Assembly (NCBI GenBank): GCA_026770025.1
Contig: JAMXDE010000019.1
Coordinates: 496,001-560,000, forward strand
Origin: Craspedostauros australis
Lineage: Eukaryota; Bacillariophyta; Bacillariophyceae; Mastogloiales; Achnanthaceae
Direction of reading: 5' to 3'
Length of the DNA: 64,000 bases
Shown here: in pieces, positions 11,731 through 22,984 of the stretch
Layout: every line of letters begins with the position of its first letter
Numbering within the stretch: position 1 is the stretch's first letter
Translations under genes and position numbers: made by a program
Notes under the pieces: generated by a model
Seen by the model: the letters and a program-made list of their open reading frames with translations, nothing else
Databases searched by the model: none
What the model was told of the DNA's origin: nothing

Positions 11731-12300
11731 CTTGCCATTTTGTATCCACTGGTACTGGTTGGTGTGACTACTTGTGGTCTTCCTTTACCGTCGCGCCAAG
11801 TTCGTTCACAACGGAGCACTCCCAAGCCTCTTCCTCCACCATTTTGGCATTGGTGACATTCGAAGCTTCAATTAATCAAGCTTTCTCATCCTCATATTGA
11901 ATCTCGTGAGTGTTGGGAACACCAAGCATGTTTGTAGACCATCGAGCTCTTGGGCTCGTACAGTGAGTCAGCCACTTGCCCTTCAATAGGGAAGCATCAA
12001 CCAGCAACGTCGTGGTGCCTTTGATGTCTACAAATCGCAGGGCTTTCAAGATGATTGCCATCCCTTCCATCGCTATCGCCATCACCTGTTGCCTTGTCAC
12101 CATTGCCATCCCTGCTGTCAAAGTGCACAAGAAATTGCTGAAGACGTATTAGCCCGTTGTTGTGTGCCCTGGTTGGAGCTCTTGTTCTTTTATTGTGAGT
12201 TGTCTGAAGACAATCCCCCGACCAGTATTTTGACTAATATGATTTGTAGAGAGGTAAAAGTTACAGAGAAAGCTGTCACGCCCCTTGATCTCAAGGTGGA
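11731..12300. other. probable 3' LTR/flank of a broken copia element
   Basis: No clear gene. The minus-strand polypurine run TCTAGGGGGG (12301-12310) just after the end of the copia pol fragment would be where its 3' LTR begins, so this stretch is probably LTR-derived. No second LTR copy is in the window to confirm it. Confidence 0.35.
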
Positions 12301-12305
12301 CCCCC

Positions 12306-14530
12306 CTAGAACAGGGTTGTGGCAAGAAGTGTTAGTGTTGCCTTCACCAATGCCTTGGTGAGCATGTCAGAAAAGTTCTGAGCTGATGGGATGTGGACTG
12401 GAACCAGTGTCCCAGCTCCCACAGCCTCACGGACTTGGTGAAATGATATTGCCACATGCTTCTTTTGCAATAGGCTGTCTGCGATCGTCGTTTTCGAGAT
12501 CACCACATTGTTGTCGCAGAATGTGACCGTCGGTGATTGGACGCGGACTCTCAGTGATCGGAGTGCATATCGGAGTGCAATGATTTCTTCCGTCACTGAT
12601 CGCATCGCGTTGAATTCTGCTCCGGATGTAGACATTGTGACTCATGTCTGCCGCTTGCTCGAAAAGCACACAGGCGTCCTGCGGAGGAAAAGGATGATCC
12701 CGGTGTTTGATTGGCGTGTGACAAGATCGTGCGCATGGTCAGCATCGACGAATGCATACATTGGCAGCTCTGGATAGATTGGCTTTGGTGACCGGTCGTT
12801 GACGTCCTCCTGTGTCTCAGGGTATTCTTCCTTCATTTGTGCCACCAATTCTAGGTTGGACGGTATCGAGTTGAAGTTGTTGAATATCATGGGTCTGGAG
12901 TCGATTTGTGTTCTGAGTGTGGACACACTCTTGAGATAGCTCCATATCTTGAGTGCTCTTGGTAGATGTCCTTTCCATGGTGATGCAGTGAATTGAGAGA
13001 GTAAAGAAGTTGCAAAAGCGACGTTGAAACGTCCATGTTGAATGGCCCAGTTCAGCATGCCGATGAGCTGCTGGAACTGTTGGTGTTTGTCTGGTGTGAG
13101 TAGTTTGGAGTCATCCGTTTCCAGATGATCCTTGTTCCGCATGGGAACATGCTGGTCATGGAGCGTTCCATGCTGCCGCTCGATGTTCTCCATCACGTTT
13201 GCGATGTAATTGTCACATCCAACGCTCCATTTGTCTTTCACATTCCTGGAATCATCGTTGCCCAGATAGTATTTGGGTGGTCCAATGTCTTTGATGGTGT
13301 AGATTTGCTGGATGGCCTTCATGTATTGGTCTGGTTCTTTTGCCACAATCTTGAAGCCATCAACATGCATGCATATGTAGTCATACTCAGTGTCGCCCCT
13401 CCACTTGATCCACACGTCCTGGTCATGCTGTGATGGAGAGAACCCCATGGATGAGAGTGTATTTGCAAGGTGAGCATGGAAGCTTTGCGCGCTCGATCGG
13501 AGTTCATGCAATGCCTTCCTGAGTACGATTGTCTGACCCTCTCTGTGATCGAACTCTTTTCCTGCCCTTGCATACATCTTCTTGTTGGTGTAGGCATTGA
13601 CAACTGCATTCCCCACGTCGCTGCAGAGTTGCTTCAGCTTGTTTGTGTCCGCGATGATATCGAGTATCTGTACACTGGTTGATTTGATCGTGGACGAGTA
13701 TACTCCGATGTTGTCAGCGAGTTCAATGAGGTGACCACCAGCTACCAGCCGCCCCTTGAGCCGCAGATCCTATTTCACAGCGAAGATGAGCCAGAGCTTG
13801 GTGCTCTGGTAGTACGATGAAGGTCGGTGAGTGGATGGATGGAATTCAAAGCAATCAAGGTCAATCAGAGCATCGATCTCTTTCTTTGCTGCACCCTTCC
13901 ACAATGTGTTGCCATTGGCTTCGTCAAGTTGGAGTGCGTGCCGTATGTTGCATGGCACTTCTACACCGTATTGGAATACTGTAGCGAAGAAGTCCTTGTT
14001 CGGCTTCTTCTTTCCTGGTCGTATGCGCCTCAGGATGGCGATGCTGTCGTTGTTGTCAACTGTGAAGATGTGCGTGCGCTCGATTCGTCGCAGGCGTCTG
14101 TGTATCGCGCGAACAGCGTGCTTTGCCCATTTTAGTATTGTTGTTGACTGTCGATTGTGCCTGTCGCACCGTTTTGGCTCGTTAGTGATGATGTATCGCG
14201 CCACGAGCTCGGGATAGTCTGCCCTCAGGATATCGTGTTGGAACTATTGAGTTTCATTGTTGTCCCATTTCACATTGAGATGGAGATGTCCGTCTTGGAA
14301 TGAGTGGCCTGCGATGGATGTAATTGCTGGTTCGTTCGTATCATCTGTTGTGATCTGATTTTGGAACATCTCATCATGCTCGCTCAGCCAGAGTGTCGAT
14401 ACGCCCCTGAATCCGCTACTGGGGAGGATCTGGAATCCTCACTGCTTCATAGTCATCGGATTCTCTCGAGATGTCCGCAGTTGAGAGCTTGTCTTCCCCT
14501 TTGCCATCGGATATCATGCTCGTAGGCTCG
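12306..14530 (-). pseudogene. copia pol fragment (RT and RNase H), element X
   Basis: The C-terminal half of a CoDi-like copia polyprotein, all in one frame but broken. Reading from the right: an acidic linker, SIAGHSFQDGHLHLNVKWD (typical of the stretch before RT), RT with LRLKGRLVAGGH and ALHELRSSAQSFHAHL, then YICMHVDGF where the family has a VDD box, then RNase H with YAFVDADHAHD and SGAEFNAM. In-frame stops interrupt it at a TAG near 14248, at 13770-13772 (before DLRLKGR, where relatives have Gln) and at 12642-12644 (after SSKRQT). The second Asp of the VDD box is Gly, so it could not polymerise even without the stops. It is followed by a polypurine tract at 12301-12310. By type, strand and order it fits the missing 3' half of element X (Gag at 36-37.7 kb), but the join is inferred. 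Confidence 0.75.
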
Positions 14531-16637
14531 CTGTTGTGGTTGTCGTTGTCGTTGTCGTTGTCGTCAATGATGACATTCTGCTGACCTGTTGGAAGGCTCC
14601 GCGCACGGAGAATCGGTAGTAGTCACACTCTTTGTCGTAAGTGTTTCTGTTACTGTTACTGTTGTTGCTATTGATTGTTGGTGAGAGTTGAGATTCAATG
14701 AGGGACAGACTATTACCGAACACGGTATCAACCAGATGGGGAAATTCTCGTTTTGGCGCGAAATCCTCCGACTTGATCGACCACCAAATCTTTTCTCCTC
14801 CTTTCTCTCCTCCATTCACGAATCCATCATGACTCAAACATGACCGACCTGACTCACACCTCACCTTGGGAACTATATGCTCCTCAGATCCTTTTACTAC
14901 AACATACCTCGATTCCCTTCACGCTGACGGCTACTGCATTATTGCCGTAGTCTCAACATGTGTATCCAACTTGCTTCAACCTGAGCAATGGAATCCGAGG
15001 GTCAGCTCCAGCCACAACCACTGCTTCATGACTGTCACCAACATGCGTCATGGCCTACACTACAGTGTATCTACATGTTGGAAATCCGGGGTGGTATGAT
15101 AGTAGAGAACTAATCGTTTGTTAGAATCTACTTCTCTGAACTGTGAGCTCTTCATTGCTCTCGGTTGCAAAGTCCAATCTCCTCCTGAGATTGCCATGGG
15201 TCCCTCTGTTGGTCTAGCAGGCATCCATCTTGCATTCATCGCAAATTCATCATGGACATGCATGCACCACCGAGTACCCCATATTCGTGCACATTAGCAC
15301 GTTGTCCACCGCTGATAGTTTCGATGCCTTAGACATCACCGAGTCGTAGGCATGACACAGATCGGCTCATTCGATCAGATCACGATCTCTCATCCGTTGC
15401 GGGAACGCCTTGGTTGGGAGCTCGCTCAGCTCCTTGATCATCAGACATCTCCGATCATCTCCGATCAACTCTGGTCGACTCCGATCGTTTCTGATTGTTT
15501 CTTCGCCGATCACTTCACCGGCTTCCTGGATGTTCCTCATACTAGGTTCGTTCACAGGCCGTCTCACACTTCGTGATGTCGGCCTTCCTCCAGTGCTCTT
15601 TTCTCATTGGTTGCGACGTGGGGGCCGTAGTCGCTCGTATCGTGATGTTGGTCACGATTCCAACATCCCCGCCCCCTGCGACATACACGTGTGATTCGCA
15701 TTCCTGCATTGGAGTCATGAACGTCAGGCATGGTTCGCATTCGGCACGTGGCGTTCTCCAACCGCGAGTTACGTGCAGCTCACATTTTTCTGTGTCACAA
15801 TGATCAAACGTGGGAGTTGCGGTAATGTAGAATATCCCCACGTTCGGCTCCTTACTCTTGGGAGGTGCGGCAATATGGTGTTTCAGAACACCCGATTCCT
15901 GACATCTACATGTGTGGAGAGCAAGGCACTGCTATGATCATCTACCCTGAGCACTGAACCAAGTACATCAGTGCAGGGTCTCGCCAAGTTGTGTGGCATC
16001 GTTTCTTCACCCTACTAACACCACTAGCTAACTCATAATAAACACAGACAAGGATTAGCTACAAAGCACTCATCTACTCATCGTTACAGTAACAACTCTT
16101 CAATCAGTACATCCCTCTTGAACTGCATCACACGGCTATCCCGAAGCTGGCAGATTCACGAGGCATTCACCACCGATTCGTGCCAACTACGCTCGAATCC
16201 TAACTGGTAGCTGCGAGTGGTTGCCAAATACTCTCAAGTCAAATCAACTCCACCGATCATCTTCCTCTGCCAACCGATCGCAAGAGTCTCTCTGAGACCA
16301 AGCCAAAAGGCACAGCTCGCAGACCGAGCTTCCACCAAAGGACCAAGTCCTCTTCGCATGCATCTGATCTGAGATCAGAACCCCAAGCTCGAAAACCGAG
16401 CCACTCAAGAGGACAAAAGTCCCAGCTGAAGGTAAGCGACCCAAAGTCGAACTTCAGTAGCCTCTGCTAAAGCAAGCTGTAACCGCACTCGCCGACCGAG
16501 TACGAGCCTCTCTAAGCCTGCATCGAACTTCAGTGCACACCTTCTCAACGAAGTGAAGCCGAGCAAGAGCAAAAGAAGGCAAACAGATCGATCCCCTCGA
16601 AGTCCGAAGACTACTCGAGAAGTCCCCGCTATCAATC
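14531..16637. other. non-coding; probable LTR and leader of element Y, carrying a solo LTR
   Basis: No gene apart from simple-sequence frames (a Thr/Val run near 14520-14570 comes from a GTT/GTC repeat). The stretch just before the Y gag (15911-16637) and the stretch before 15070 look like one sequence split by the solo LTR at 15076-15904. TGGTAGCTGCGAG at about 16207 resembles an initiator-tRNA-Met primer-binding site, but I could not check it. Confidence 0.4.
15076..15904 (-). repeat. solo LTR S1, flanked by TCTACA
   Basis: An 829-bp sequence that, read on the minus strand, begins TGTCAGGAATCGGG and ends CCCCGGATTTCCAACA. The direct repeat TCTACA lies at 15070-15075 and 15905-15910, as expected for a target-site duplication. 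Two relatives in the window share both ends (41042-41828 and 61404-62171). No internal coding part is present, so it is a solo LTR left by LTR-LTR recombination. Confidence 0.8.
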
Positions 16638-18236
16638 ATGGCGGAGGACACGACCCCTGCCACGCTGGAAGAGCTGCAAGCACAGCTCGAAGCGATCACG
16701 GTCGAAAACGCCCGCCTCACACAGGCGCTGCAGAAGCAGCGAACGCGGCTGTAGCCACTGCCCAAGCAGCAGCAACAGCCACAGCGACTCCAAGCCGCTC
16801 CGGTCTCGGGCGCAGCCGATCAGTCGGCGCCACACGAACCCGGACGGACCAGTCCTTCCTCGATGACAGCGTCTTCGACATGGAAACCCCCATGCCCAAG
16901 AAGAGCAGAAAGTTAGACGAGGACAGTGACGACGACGACGATGACCTCTCTGGGAAACCAACCGTTCCCATCATGGGAGGTATCCTCAAGCAAGGACGCA
17001 ACTGGGTACCCTGGACCGCAGGCGCACCAAACGCGTCGTGGACCGGCCTCCAAGACGAGTCACAGACCAGGTGGACCAACTCTCAACAACAGAGAATTCT
17101 CCACAACGGTGCTGACTCCACCAACCAGTCCAAGCGAGAGCAAGGACTCTCCGACAAGTTCAAGAAGGGAGGCAACATCCAGCAGTTCATCCGCTTGGTG
17201 CGTAACCACATGGCCAAAACTGGACTCCTCACCATGGCGTACATCGCTGACAGCAACGCAGAGTCAGAGATGACTTGTGTTCTTGACTCTCCAGCCGCTT
17301 TCACTCTTGAAGACGCCACCAAGCACTTCAACGAGTACCATCTGAAGTGGGATCACTACGACGTCCAGAACAACTGGACGGCCGCAGCATTCTTCCGCAA
17401 CAGCCTTGATCCAAGTCTAGAAGATCAGCTCATGAACCGAATCGAGCCAAAGTTCCACGATAACTTCATCACCCTCTTCGTTGAGTTCATGAACAGCAAC
17501 TCCGCCAACTCCTTGGACGAGCAAGACGCCCTCGCAGCCAAGATCCGCAAAGTCAACTGCAGACGTTTTCCAAACGAGAACGTCGGTCTCATGACGGTCC
17601 ACCTTCGTGCCCTCTGCAAGCGCCTCGACGATGCTGGTCGCTTCGACCTCCGTCTCCTCCGAACGATCCTCGATGCCTTCCTCCAAGCGGGAGGACAGAT
17701 CCGGTCTGGTGAACAGTACCGACGTCCTCTCTATGTGATGAAGGATGACCTTGAGGAAATCCTCATGCGTCTCCCTGTCTTCACGTACGAGCACGCTCGC
17801 CCCCAGCTTGCCGCAAAAGACCTCACATGGATGGCTATCTGTAACAAGGCCGAGTCGTTGTACGAAACCGAAGTGCGCGGAAATCGCTGGCATGCCATCA
17901 GGCGTACCAAAGATAGCAACGTGCCCAGGTACTCGTACGCCAACAACGCCATTCAAAATCCAAGCGCCAACGTCCTCGAGCAACACAAGGGTTTCTCCAA
18001 GAACGACGGAAAGAGGAACAACTCCAGGAAGCCCAAGGAACGCGACGCCAAACGCAACGCCGGCCAGAGGTGGTCGTCCAAAGCCCCCAAGCCCGGTGAA
18101 CCACAGCGCAAGCTTGTCAACGACAAGACGTTCATGTGGTGCGCCAAATGCCGCCGCTGGCGTCTCTCGCACAACACCGAGAGCCACCAGGACAACTTCA
18201 AGTTCAAGGCGAAGGCAAAGGGCAAGAACGTTCCCA
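16638..18236 (+). pseudogene. copia-type Gag of element Y, frameshifted and truncated
   Basis: The reading frame starts at ATG 16638 with MAEDTTPATLEELQAQ, a short probable coiled coil, and hits a stop at 16752-16754. The frame one base back carries the rest (Ala-rich linker, MPKKSRKL with an acidic run, then a Gag body), so a one-base deletion lies near 16732-16744. The Gag body includes FIRLVRNHMAKTGL, WDHYDVQNNWTAAAFFRN and a C-terminal zinc-type motif WCAKCRRWRLSHNTESH in place of the usual CCHC knuckle. The frame is cut at 18236 by the E1 LTR, and nothing of Y is seen beyond E1. This Gag differs from those of X, Z, E1/E2 and E4, so it marks a separate family. Confidence 0.75.
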
Positions 18237-19025
18237 TGTTGGCAAGTTCCGCTCACGGTAACCTACGATCGTGGAAGATGGTGTTGGTTGATAGTCGTTC
18301 GTTTGCTATTTCATTACGTTGGCTACTCCGATCCTCTCGGTGTACGCCGTTCTCTTGCCCGATGCTCTTGGTGCTTCAATTTGTTTCGTAGATTCGGTCT
18401 CCGACTATGAGTTGGTACGCGAGATGCTCTCTCGCTCCTCTCTGTATTCTCTCCATCTCTCAACATCGTGTACTCGTGCTACACGATACTCCGTGTTCGA
18501 TGCGTACTCCGCATTCGACACTCTGTTCATTCAGTACTGGTTCCTACTCCATGAGTACTCGCCATTTGAAGTTCACCTTCTGTATCCATGATCTTCATGG
18601 GTCATCGTATCTTCGCCCCCTGCTCTGACTTGGAGACAACTGTCGACGTGGTGACATGTTGACATCCTGTCGACGTCAGTGGGCTTCCTTCTGCTCTCCA
18701 GATGTCACGTTCCATTGGTGATGCAGTAGTCTGTCAGATGATATCGTCATCTGAGGTTTAGTTGGGAAGTACCTTGAGATTCTCTTGGTACCATTGATGG
18801 ATGGACGGACGATGTTCTAATTCTCTCAGAAATCGTCGATTGCAAATTTTCTCCAGAAATCTTGCCCCTTTTCGTGTGTTCCGTTTCCACTATAATTCTG
18901 ACGAATCACAGTATACTATCGACACGAGTATAGTTATACCGTCCAAGTGCGTATGAGAGAATAACAGGTGAGCGATGCACATATACACTTACATCTTGAC
19001 ATATACTCACATGTACATCTCGACA
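18237..19025 (-). repeat. 3' LTR of E1
   Basis: 789 bp. It is the most diverged of the four LTRs of this family here. It shares with the 3' LTR of E2 the variants CCTGTTAT, ACGCACTT, CCCACTGACGTCGAC, ACGAAAC and ACACCATC. It is preceded in element orientation by the polypurine tract AGGAAGGG (19026-19033). Confidence 0.88.
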
Positions 19026-19045
19026 CCCTTCCTATGTGCATTCGG

Positions 19046-21640
19046 TCATTCGAATGTTCTCGATGTGTCAAGGTACGACTTCTCATGTTCACGTTGCAAG
19101 TCGGCCTTGATGTTCTTGGTGAATCCGTCGCTTGTGTTCTGCTCGGATTTGACGAAAATGATTTCGATGGTTTTGTTGATTACCATGTTCCTCACGTAGT
19201 GATGGCGCACGTCGATGTGCCGCGATCGTTGGGATGTCGATGGGTTCTTGGCAATGAAGATTGCTCCGATGTTGTCCACACGGACCTTGATCGGTGTTTT
19301 CACTGGGACGCCCACACTTTCGAGTAGCTGCACGACGAAGAAGATTTCCTTTGCCGCTTCGGAAAGGGCAACGTATTCTGCTTTGGATGAGCTGAGTGTG
19401 ACGGCCTTCTGTGCCTTGGATCGCCAAAGGATTGGTACCTTGCACAGGTATAGGATGAATCCCCCTACGCTGATTCTCGTGTTCTTGTCTCCTGCATATT
19501 CGCTATCGCAGAAGAGCTCCATGTCCCAGCCGTCGTCGTCTGGACGTGCTGGATGGATTTTCAATCCATAGTCCTTTGTATCGATCACATACTTTATGAT
19601 CTGATACATCTCCTTCATTGCAGCCTTGGTGGGTCCGATCAATACCTTGGAGAGTTCCCTCACAGGGTTCGCGATATCTGGTCGCGAGTGCTTGATGAGG
19701 AAGAGTAGCATACCGACGCCTTGGCGGTATTTGGCATGTTCTTCCAGTCCGACCTTCTGCAGTCCGTTATCTTTGGATGGTCGTACGATGATTTGACCCA
19801 GGGTTCCTGGTGTCCCATAGCGTTGCATCTTCTCAACCTTGGTTCTGAACTCTTCGATGAGGTGCCGGATGAGATGTGGTTGACGCAACGTTGCTCTGGT
19901 CTTGTCGTGGTTCAGTTCGATGTTGCAGCTGAGGTAATCTCCGAGTCCGCGCTCGATTGTCACCTTGAATTTACTGCCTTGGATGTCCTTCAGGAATGTC
20001 TCCAGTGCTTTGGAGTCTCCGCAACAGAAGCAATCGTCCACGTAGATGGCCACAATCATGCTTCCTTCGTTCGTCTTCCTGTAGAACAGGCATGGGTCTG
20101 CTGCGCTCTGTTCGAAGTTGATATTCTTGAGGGTCGATACCAACATCTTGAACCATTGCCTGGCGCTCTGCACAAGTCCGTAGATTGGCTTGTGTAGGGT
20201 CAGGGCTTCGTCTGGTTGATGATCCATCCCGTTGGGACAGTTCATATAGATCTCCTCGTCGAGGTCTCCATGTAGGAATGCCGTTACGACATCGACGAGT
20301 GCGCAGTCCATCTTCTTGATTAGCATGATCACCATTATGACCCGATAGGTCACGTCATGGATGACGGGTGAGTAATGCTCTTGGAAGTCTACTCCTGTGA
20401 CTTGTGAATAGCCACATGCAACGAGTCGTGCTCGATGTGTGCCGTCACGCTTCAGCTTGAAGACCCATTTGCACTTGCAGCATCTGCGGCCGCGTGGGAT
20501 GGCGTCTTGTTTGATCTTACTGTATACCTTGCGTGTATCCATGGAGTCGAACTCCTTCTTGATGGCTGCTCGATATCCCTTCCGATGGATAGGATCTGGG
20601 TGATTGAATGCTCCATCGAACGTTGTAGGTTCGATGTGCTTCTCTGGTTCCTTGTTCTCGTCCTGCATCGATAATCCGATATCGATCGCTGGTCTCTCGG
20701 TGATGATTGCATTCATCTCGCATAATCCAGTTGTGCTATGATGAGTGATCTCGATCTCTTCATCTTCGTCTTTGATTTCTTCGTCATCTGTAGTTTCCTC
20801 GTTGGAATCGTCGATCATCTCGTTGCTGAGTTCGTCACTTGCCTCATTGGATGATGGATCGCTCTCATCGCCTTCTTCCTTTCGACCTCGTTCATTGAAG
20901 TCTGCGAGCTCGCACAGAGCTCTGGGAATGCTCTTCCCTGTAGATGACTTCGGATTAGCTTCTCCCTTCCTGCCTCGTGCTTTGTGACGTCGGATCCTCT
21001 CCTTTCTGGCTATGTCATGCTTGTTTGGTTTGCTTGGTGGAGATCTGGATGGTGTATTACGTGTAGACCTCGCTGGTGTGTTCGGAGGAGTGACGTCTGT
21101 GTCATCGTCGGCTTCGTCGCCGGATGGTAGGATCTCATCATCCTCATGATTGGATTCGCTCCGATCTTCCTCGGTATTTCGGATTACTTGAGTCACTACT
21201 CCGTCGTCCTCATTATCCTTATCATCGCTGTCTGATAGGATATAGTACCTGTTGCTGTCAGCGAAAGATACTCTCTTCGCTTCCGATGTTTGACGCGTTG
21301 CCGTCCTTGGCGTTGCTCCCTTCCGTCCGATGGTTGTGAAGCCTTCTGCGTCTGTTGTTCCTGTTTTGTTTGATACGTTTGGTGCTGGTGCCCAGCCACG
21401 GAACTGTCCGTATGATTGGTTGAGCCACTTGATGTCCCGTGAGCAGATGAGTGACTTGGTCGATGGTCTGTACATGTTGTAGACCCCTGATGCATGTTGG
21501 TGTGCATATCCGATGAACACCATCTCTTCTCCTCTATTCTTGAGCTTGGCGGTAATCCCGCCATAGGTAGTCTTCACAACACCCACCTCTCCAAACGTGC
21601 GGAGTGCATCCGCATATGGTGGATCGTTGCCAAAGAATTG
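19046..21640 (-). CDS. E1 pol, RT and RNase H part
   Basis: The frame continues directly from the in-frame TGA at 21641-21643; the conventional ATG is at 21586, but the upstream codons NDPPYADALRTFG already belong to the integrase C-terminus. It holds a linker rich in Ser, Asp and Glu, then RT (WVFKLKRDG, VDVVTAFLHGDL, YVDDCF) and RNase H (FCDSEYAGD, SSSKAEY, RVDNIG), ending DTSRTFE. The YVDD box and the RNase H Asp residues are present. Compared with E2 it differs at scattered residues, for example SSSKAEY against SSSEAEY. Confidence 0.85.
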   Translation of the reverse strand, partial: QFFGNDPPYADALRTFGEVGVVKTTYGGITAKLKNRGEEMVFIGYAHQHASGVYNMYRPSTKSLICSRDIKWLNQSYGQFRGWAPAPNVSNKTGTTDAEGFTTIGRKGATPRTATRQTSEAKRVSFADSNRYYILSDSDDKDNEDDGVVTQVIRNTEEDRSESNHEDDEILPSGDEADDDTDVTPPNTPARSTRNTPSRSPPSKPNKHDIARKERIRRHKARGRKGEANPKSSTGKSIPRALCELADFNERGRKEEGDESDPSSNEASDELSNEMIDDSNEETTDDEEIKDEDEEIEITHHSTTGLCEMNAIITERPAIDIGLSMQDENKEPEKHIEPTTFDGAFNHPDPIHRKGYRAAIKKEFDSMDTRKVYSKIKQDAIPRGRRCCKCKWVFKLKRDGTHRARLVACGYSQVTGVDFQEHYSPVIHDVTYRVIMVIMLIKKMDCALVDVVTAFLHGDLDEEIYMNCPNGMDHQPDEALTLHKPIYGLVQSARQWFKMLVSTLKNINFEQSAADPCLFYRKTNEGSMIVAIYVDDCFCCGDSKALETFLKDIQGSKFKVTIERGLGDYLSCNIELNHDKTRATLRQPHLIRHLIEEFRTKVEKMQRYGTPGTLGQIIVRPSKDNGLQKVGLEEHAKYRQGVGMLLFLIKHSRPDIANPVRELSKVLIGPTKAAMKEMYQIIKYVIDTKDYGLKIHPARPDDDGWDMELFCDSEYAGDKNTRISVGGFILYLCKVPILWRSKAQKAVTLSSSKAEYVALSEAAKEIFFVVQLLESVGVPVKTPIKVRVDNIGAIFIAKNPSTSQRSRHIDVRHHYVRNMVINKTIEIIFVKSEQNTSDGFTKNIKADLQREHEKSYLDTSRTFE

Positions 21641-22984
21641 TCAATGTGGTGACTCCTTCTGGTTCTTCGCTACGGTGATGTTGGCAATGGCGGTGGCAGT
21701 GCTAGCAGCCGCTGCCCACAAGCCGTGCCTATACTCTTTGTCGAGTTGTGCTCCGTTGAGCATGGAGCGGATCTTGGTGTAGAGGTACGCGAACTTGCGT
21801 TCCACTCTGCCGTTCTGTTGCGGCGTGTTCGATGCCATGAATTCGAATTTCACGTTGAGTCCTGCATCGATGAGAATATCCTTCGTGGATTTGTTCTCTC
21901 CGCTGTTGTCACCTCGGAAGATGATCTGTTGGTCACCAGTCTGTGACTTGATCGTCTGGACGAATCGTTTGATGTATCCTGGTTGATCACTCTTGTTCTT
22001 GAGAAAGAAACTCCAGCAGTGATCCGTGCAGTCGTCCACGATCAGAGTCCAGTAGCGTTTATCTCCGAAGCTTATGTGTTTAGTGGAACTAATGTCAATG
22101 AAGAAACGTTCGCCACGGCGAGTTGCTCTCAGAATGGTTGTCTTTGGAATGTTCTTCACTCTTGCGTTCGCGACCGCGCAGTCGCGACACACCGGCATCT
22201 CGCCGATAATTTTCCATCCGTATTGAGCGGCTGTCCGCTTCATGATCTCGAGTGGCGCGTGGCCAAGTATTCGATGCAAGTTCACCGCGCTGATCTCCTT
22301 GGATAGATTCTTGACGATGACTGTGCAAGCCTTATCGTCGTCTGTTGGCATGATGGGATGCATCTGCACTCCTGTGATGAATCCGTTGGACGTGGGGAAG
22401 ACTCGGTCGAACACGATCTTTGTTCCGGATCCGTTGATGATGTCCATCAGAATGCCGTTGTTACCAAGCTGATAACCGTTGTACAGAGCCTTGTTCGTGG
22501 AGAAAAGGTTCACCGCCATCTTGGGTGTGTACTTCACGTCATCGAGCCGGATGATGTGGCCAGTGTTATCTCGCTGCTTGACCTTCAAGCGAATGGATCC
22601 CATCTTGGGAGAGTCCAGCTTCGTGCTGTCTCCCACTTGGACGAAGGACTTGATGTGCCGCACGTTGAAGAGAGCGGCGTCCGAGTTGACCATGTGACAC
22701 GAAGCTCTGCTATCGGCGAGCCAGGTGTCCTTGTTGACCTTGTCCTTGTACTTGGTGCTCAGCTCGTGGAGTTGCTCCATAGCTGCCGCAGCTATCTCGT
22801 CGTCGAAGCTGCCGTCGTCGTCGTCTTCGTGAACTCCATCTTCGTTGTATGGATGGTGATGATCTCCGTCATCCATGTCATCGGGTAGTTGCGCGTAGTC
22901 CGATGGAATCGTGTTGCTTTGATGAGATCCTGTGACTGGATCATATGGGTGGACGCGTGGACGCTCGCGTAAGAGTACGCGCAT
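21641..22984 (-). CDS. E1 pol, protease and integrase part, ends at an in-frame TGA
   Basis: Overlaps the end of gag by 193 bases in the -1 frame. The protease motif is WLADSRASCHM, where the family has DSGAS, so the third residue of the active triad is Arg. Integrase follows: a His-Cys zinc region (LGHAPLEIM ... CRDC), then Asp in FIDIS, Asp in RGDNSGE and Glu in NGRVERKF. The frame ends at TGA 21641-21643 after KNQKESPH; the same frame then stays open to 19046. E2 has the same TGA and the same Arg. Confidence 0.85.
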   Translation of the reverse strand: MRVLLRERPRVHPYDPVTGSHQSNTIPSDYAQLPDDMDDGDHHHPYNEDGVHEDDDDGSFDDEIAAAAMEQLHELSTKYKDKVNKDTWLADSRASCHMVNSDAALFNVRHIKSFVQVGDSTKLDSPKMGSIRLKVKQRDNTGHIIRLDDVKYTPKMAVNLFSTNKALYNGYQLGNNGILMDIINGSGTKIVFDRVFPTSNGFITGVQMHPIMPTDDDKACTVIVKNLSKEISAVNLHRILGHAPLEIMKRTAAQYGWKIIGEMPVCRDCAVANARVKNIPKTTILRATRRGERFFIDISSTKHISFGDKRYWTLIVDDCTDHCWSFFLKNKSDQPGYIKRFVQTIKSQTGDQQIIFRGDNSGENKSTKDILIDAGLNVKFEFMASNTPQQNGRVERKFAYLYTKIRSMLNGAQLDKEYRHGLWAAAASTATAIANITVAKNQKESPH

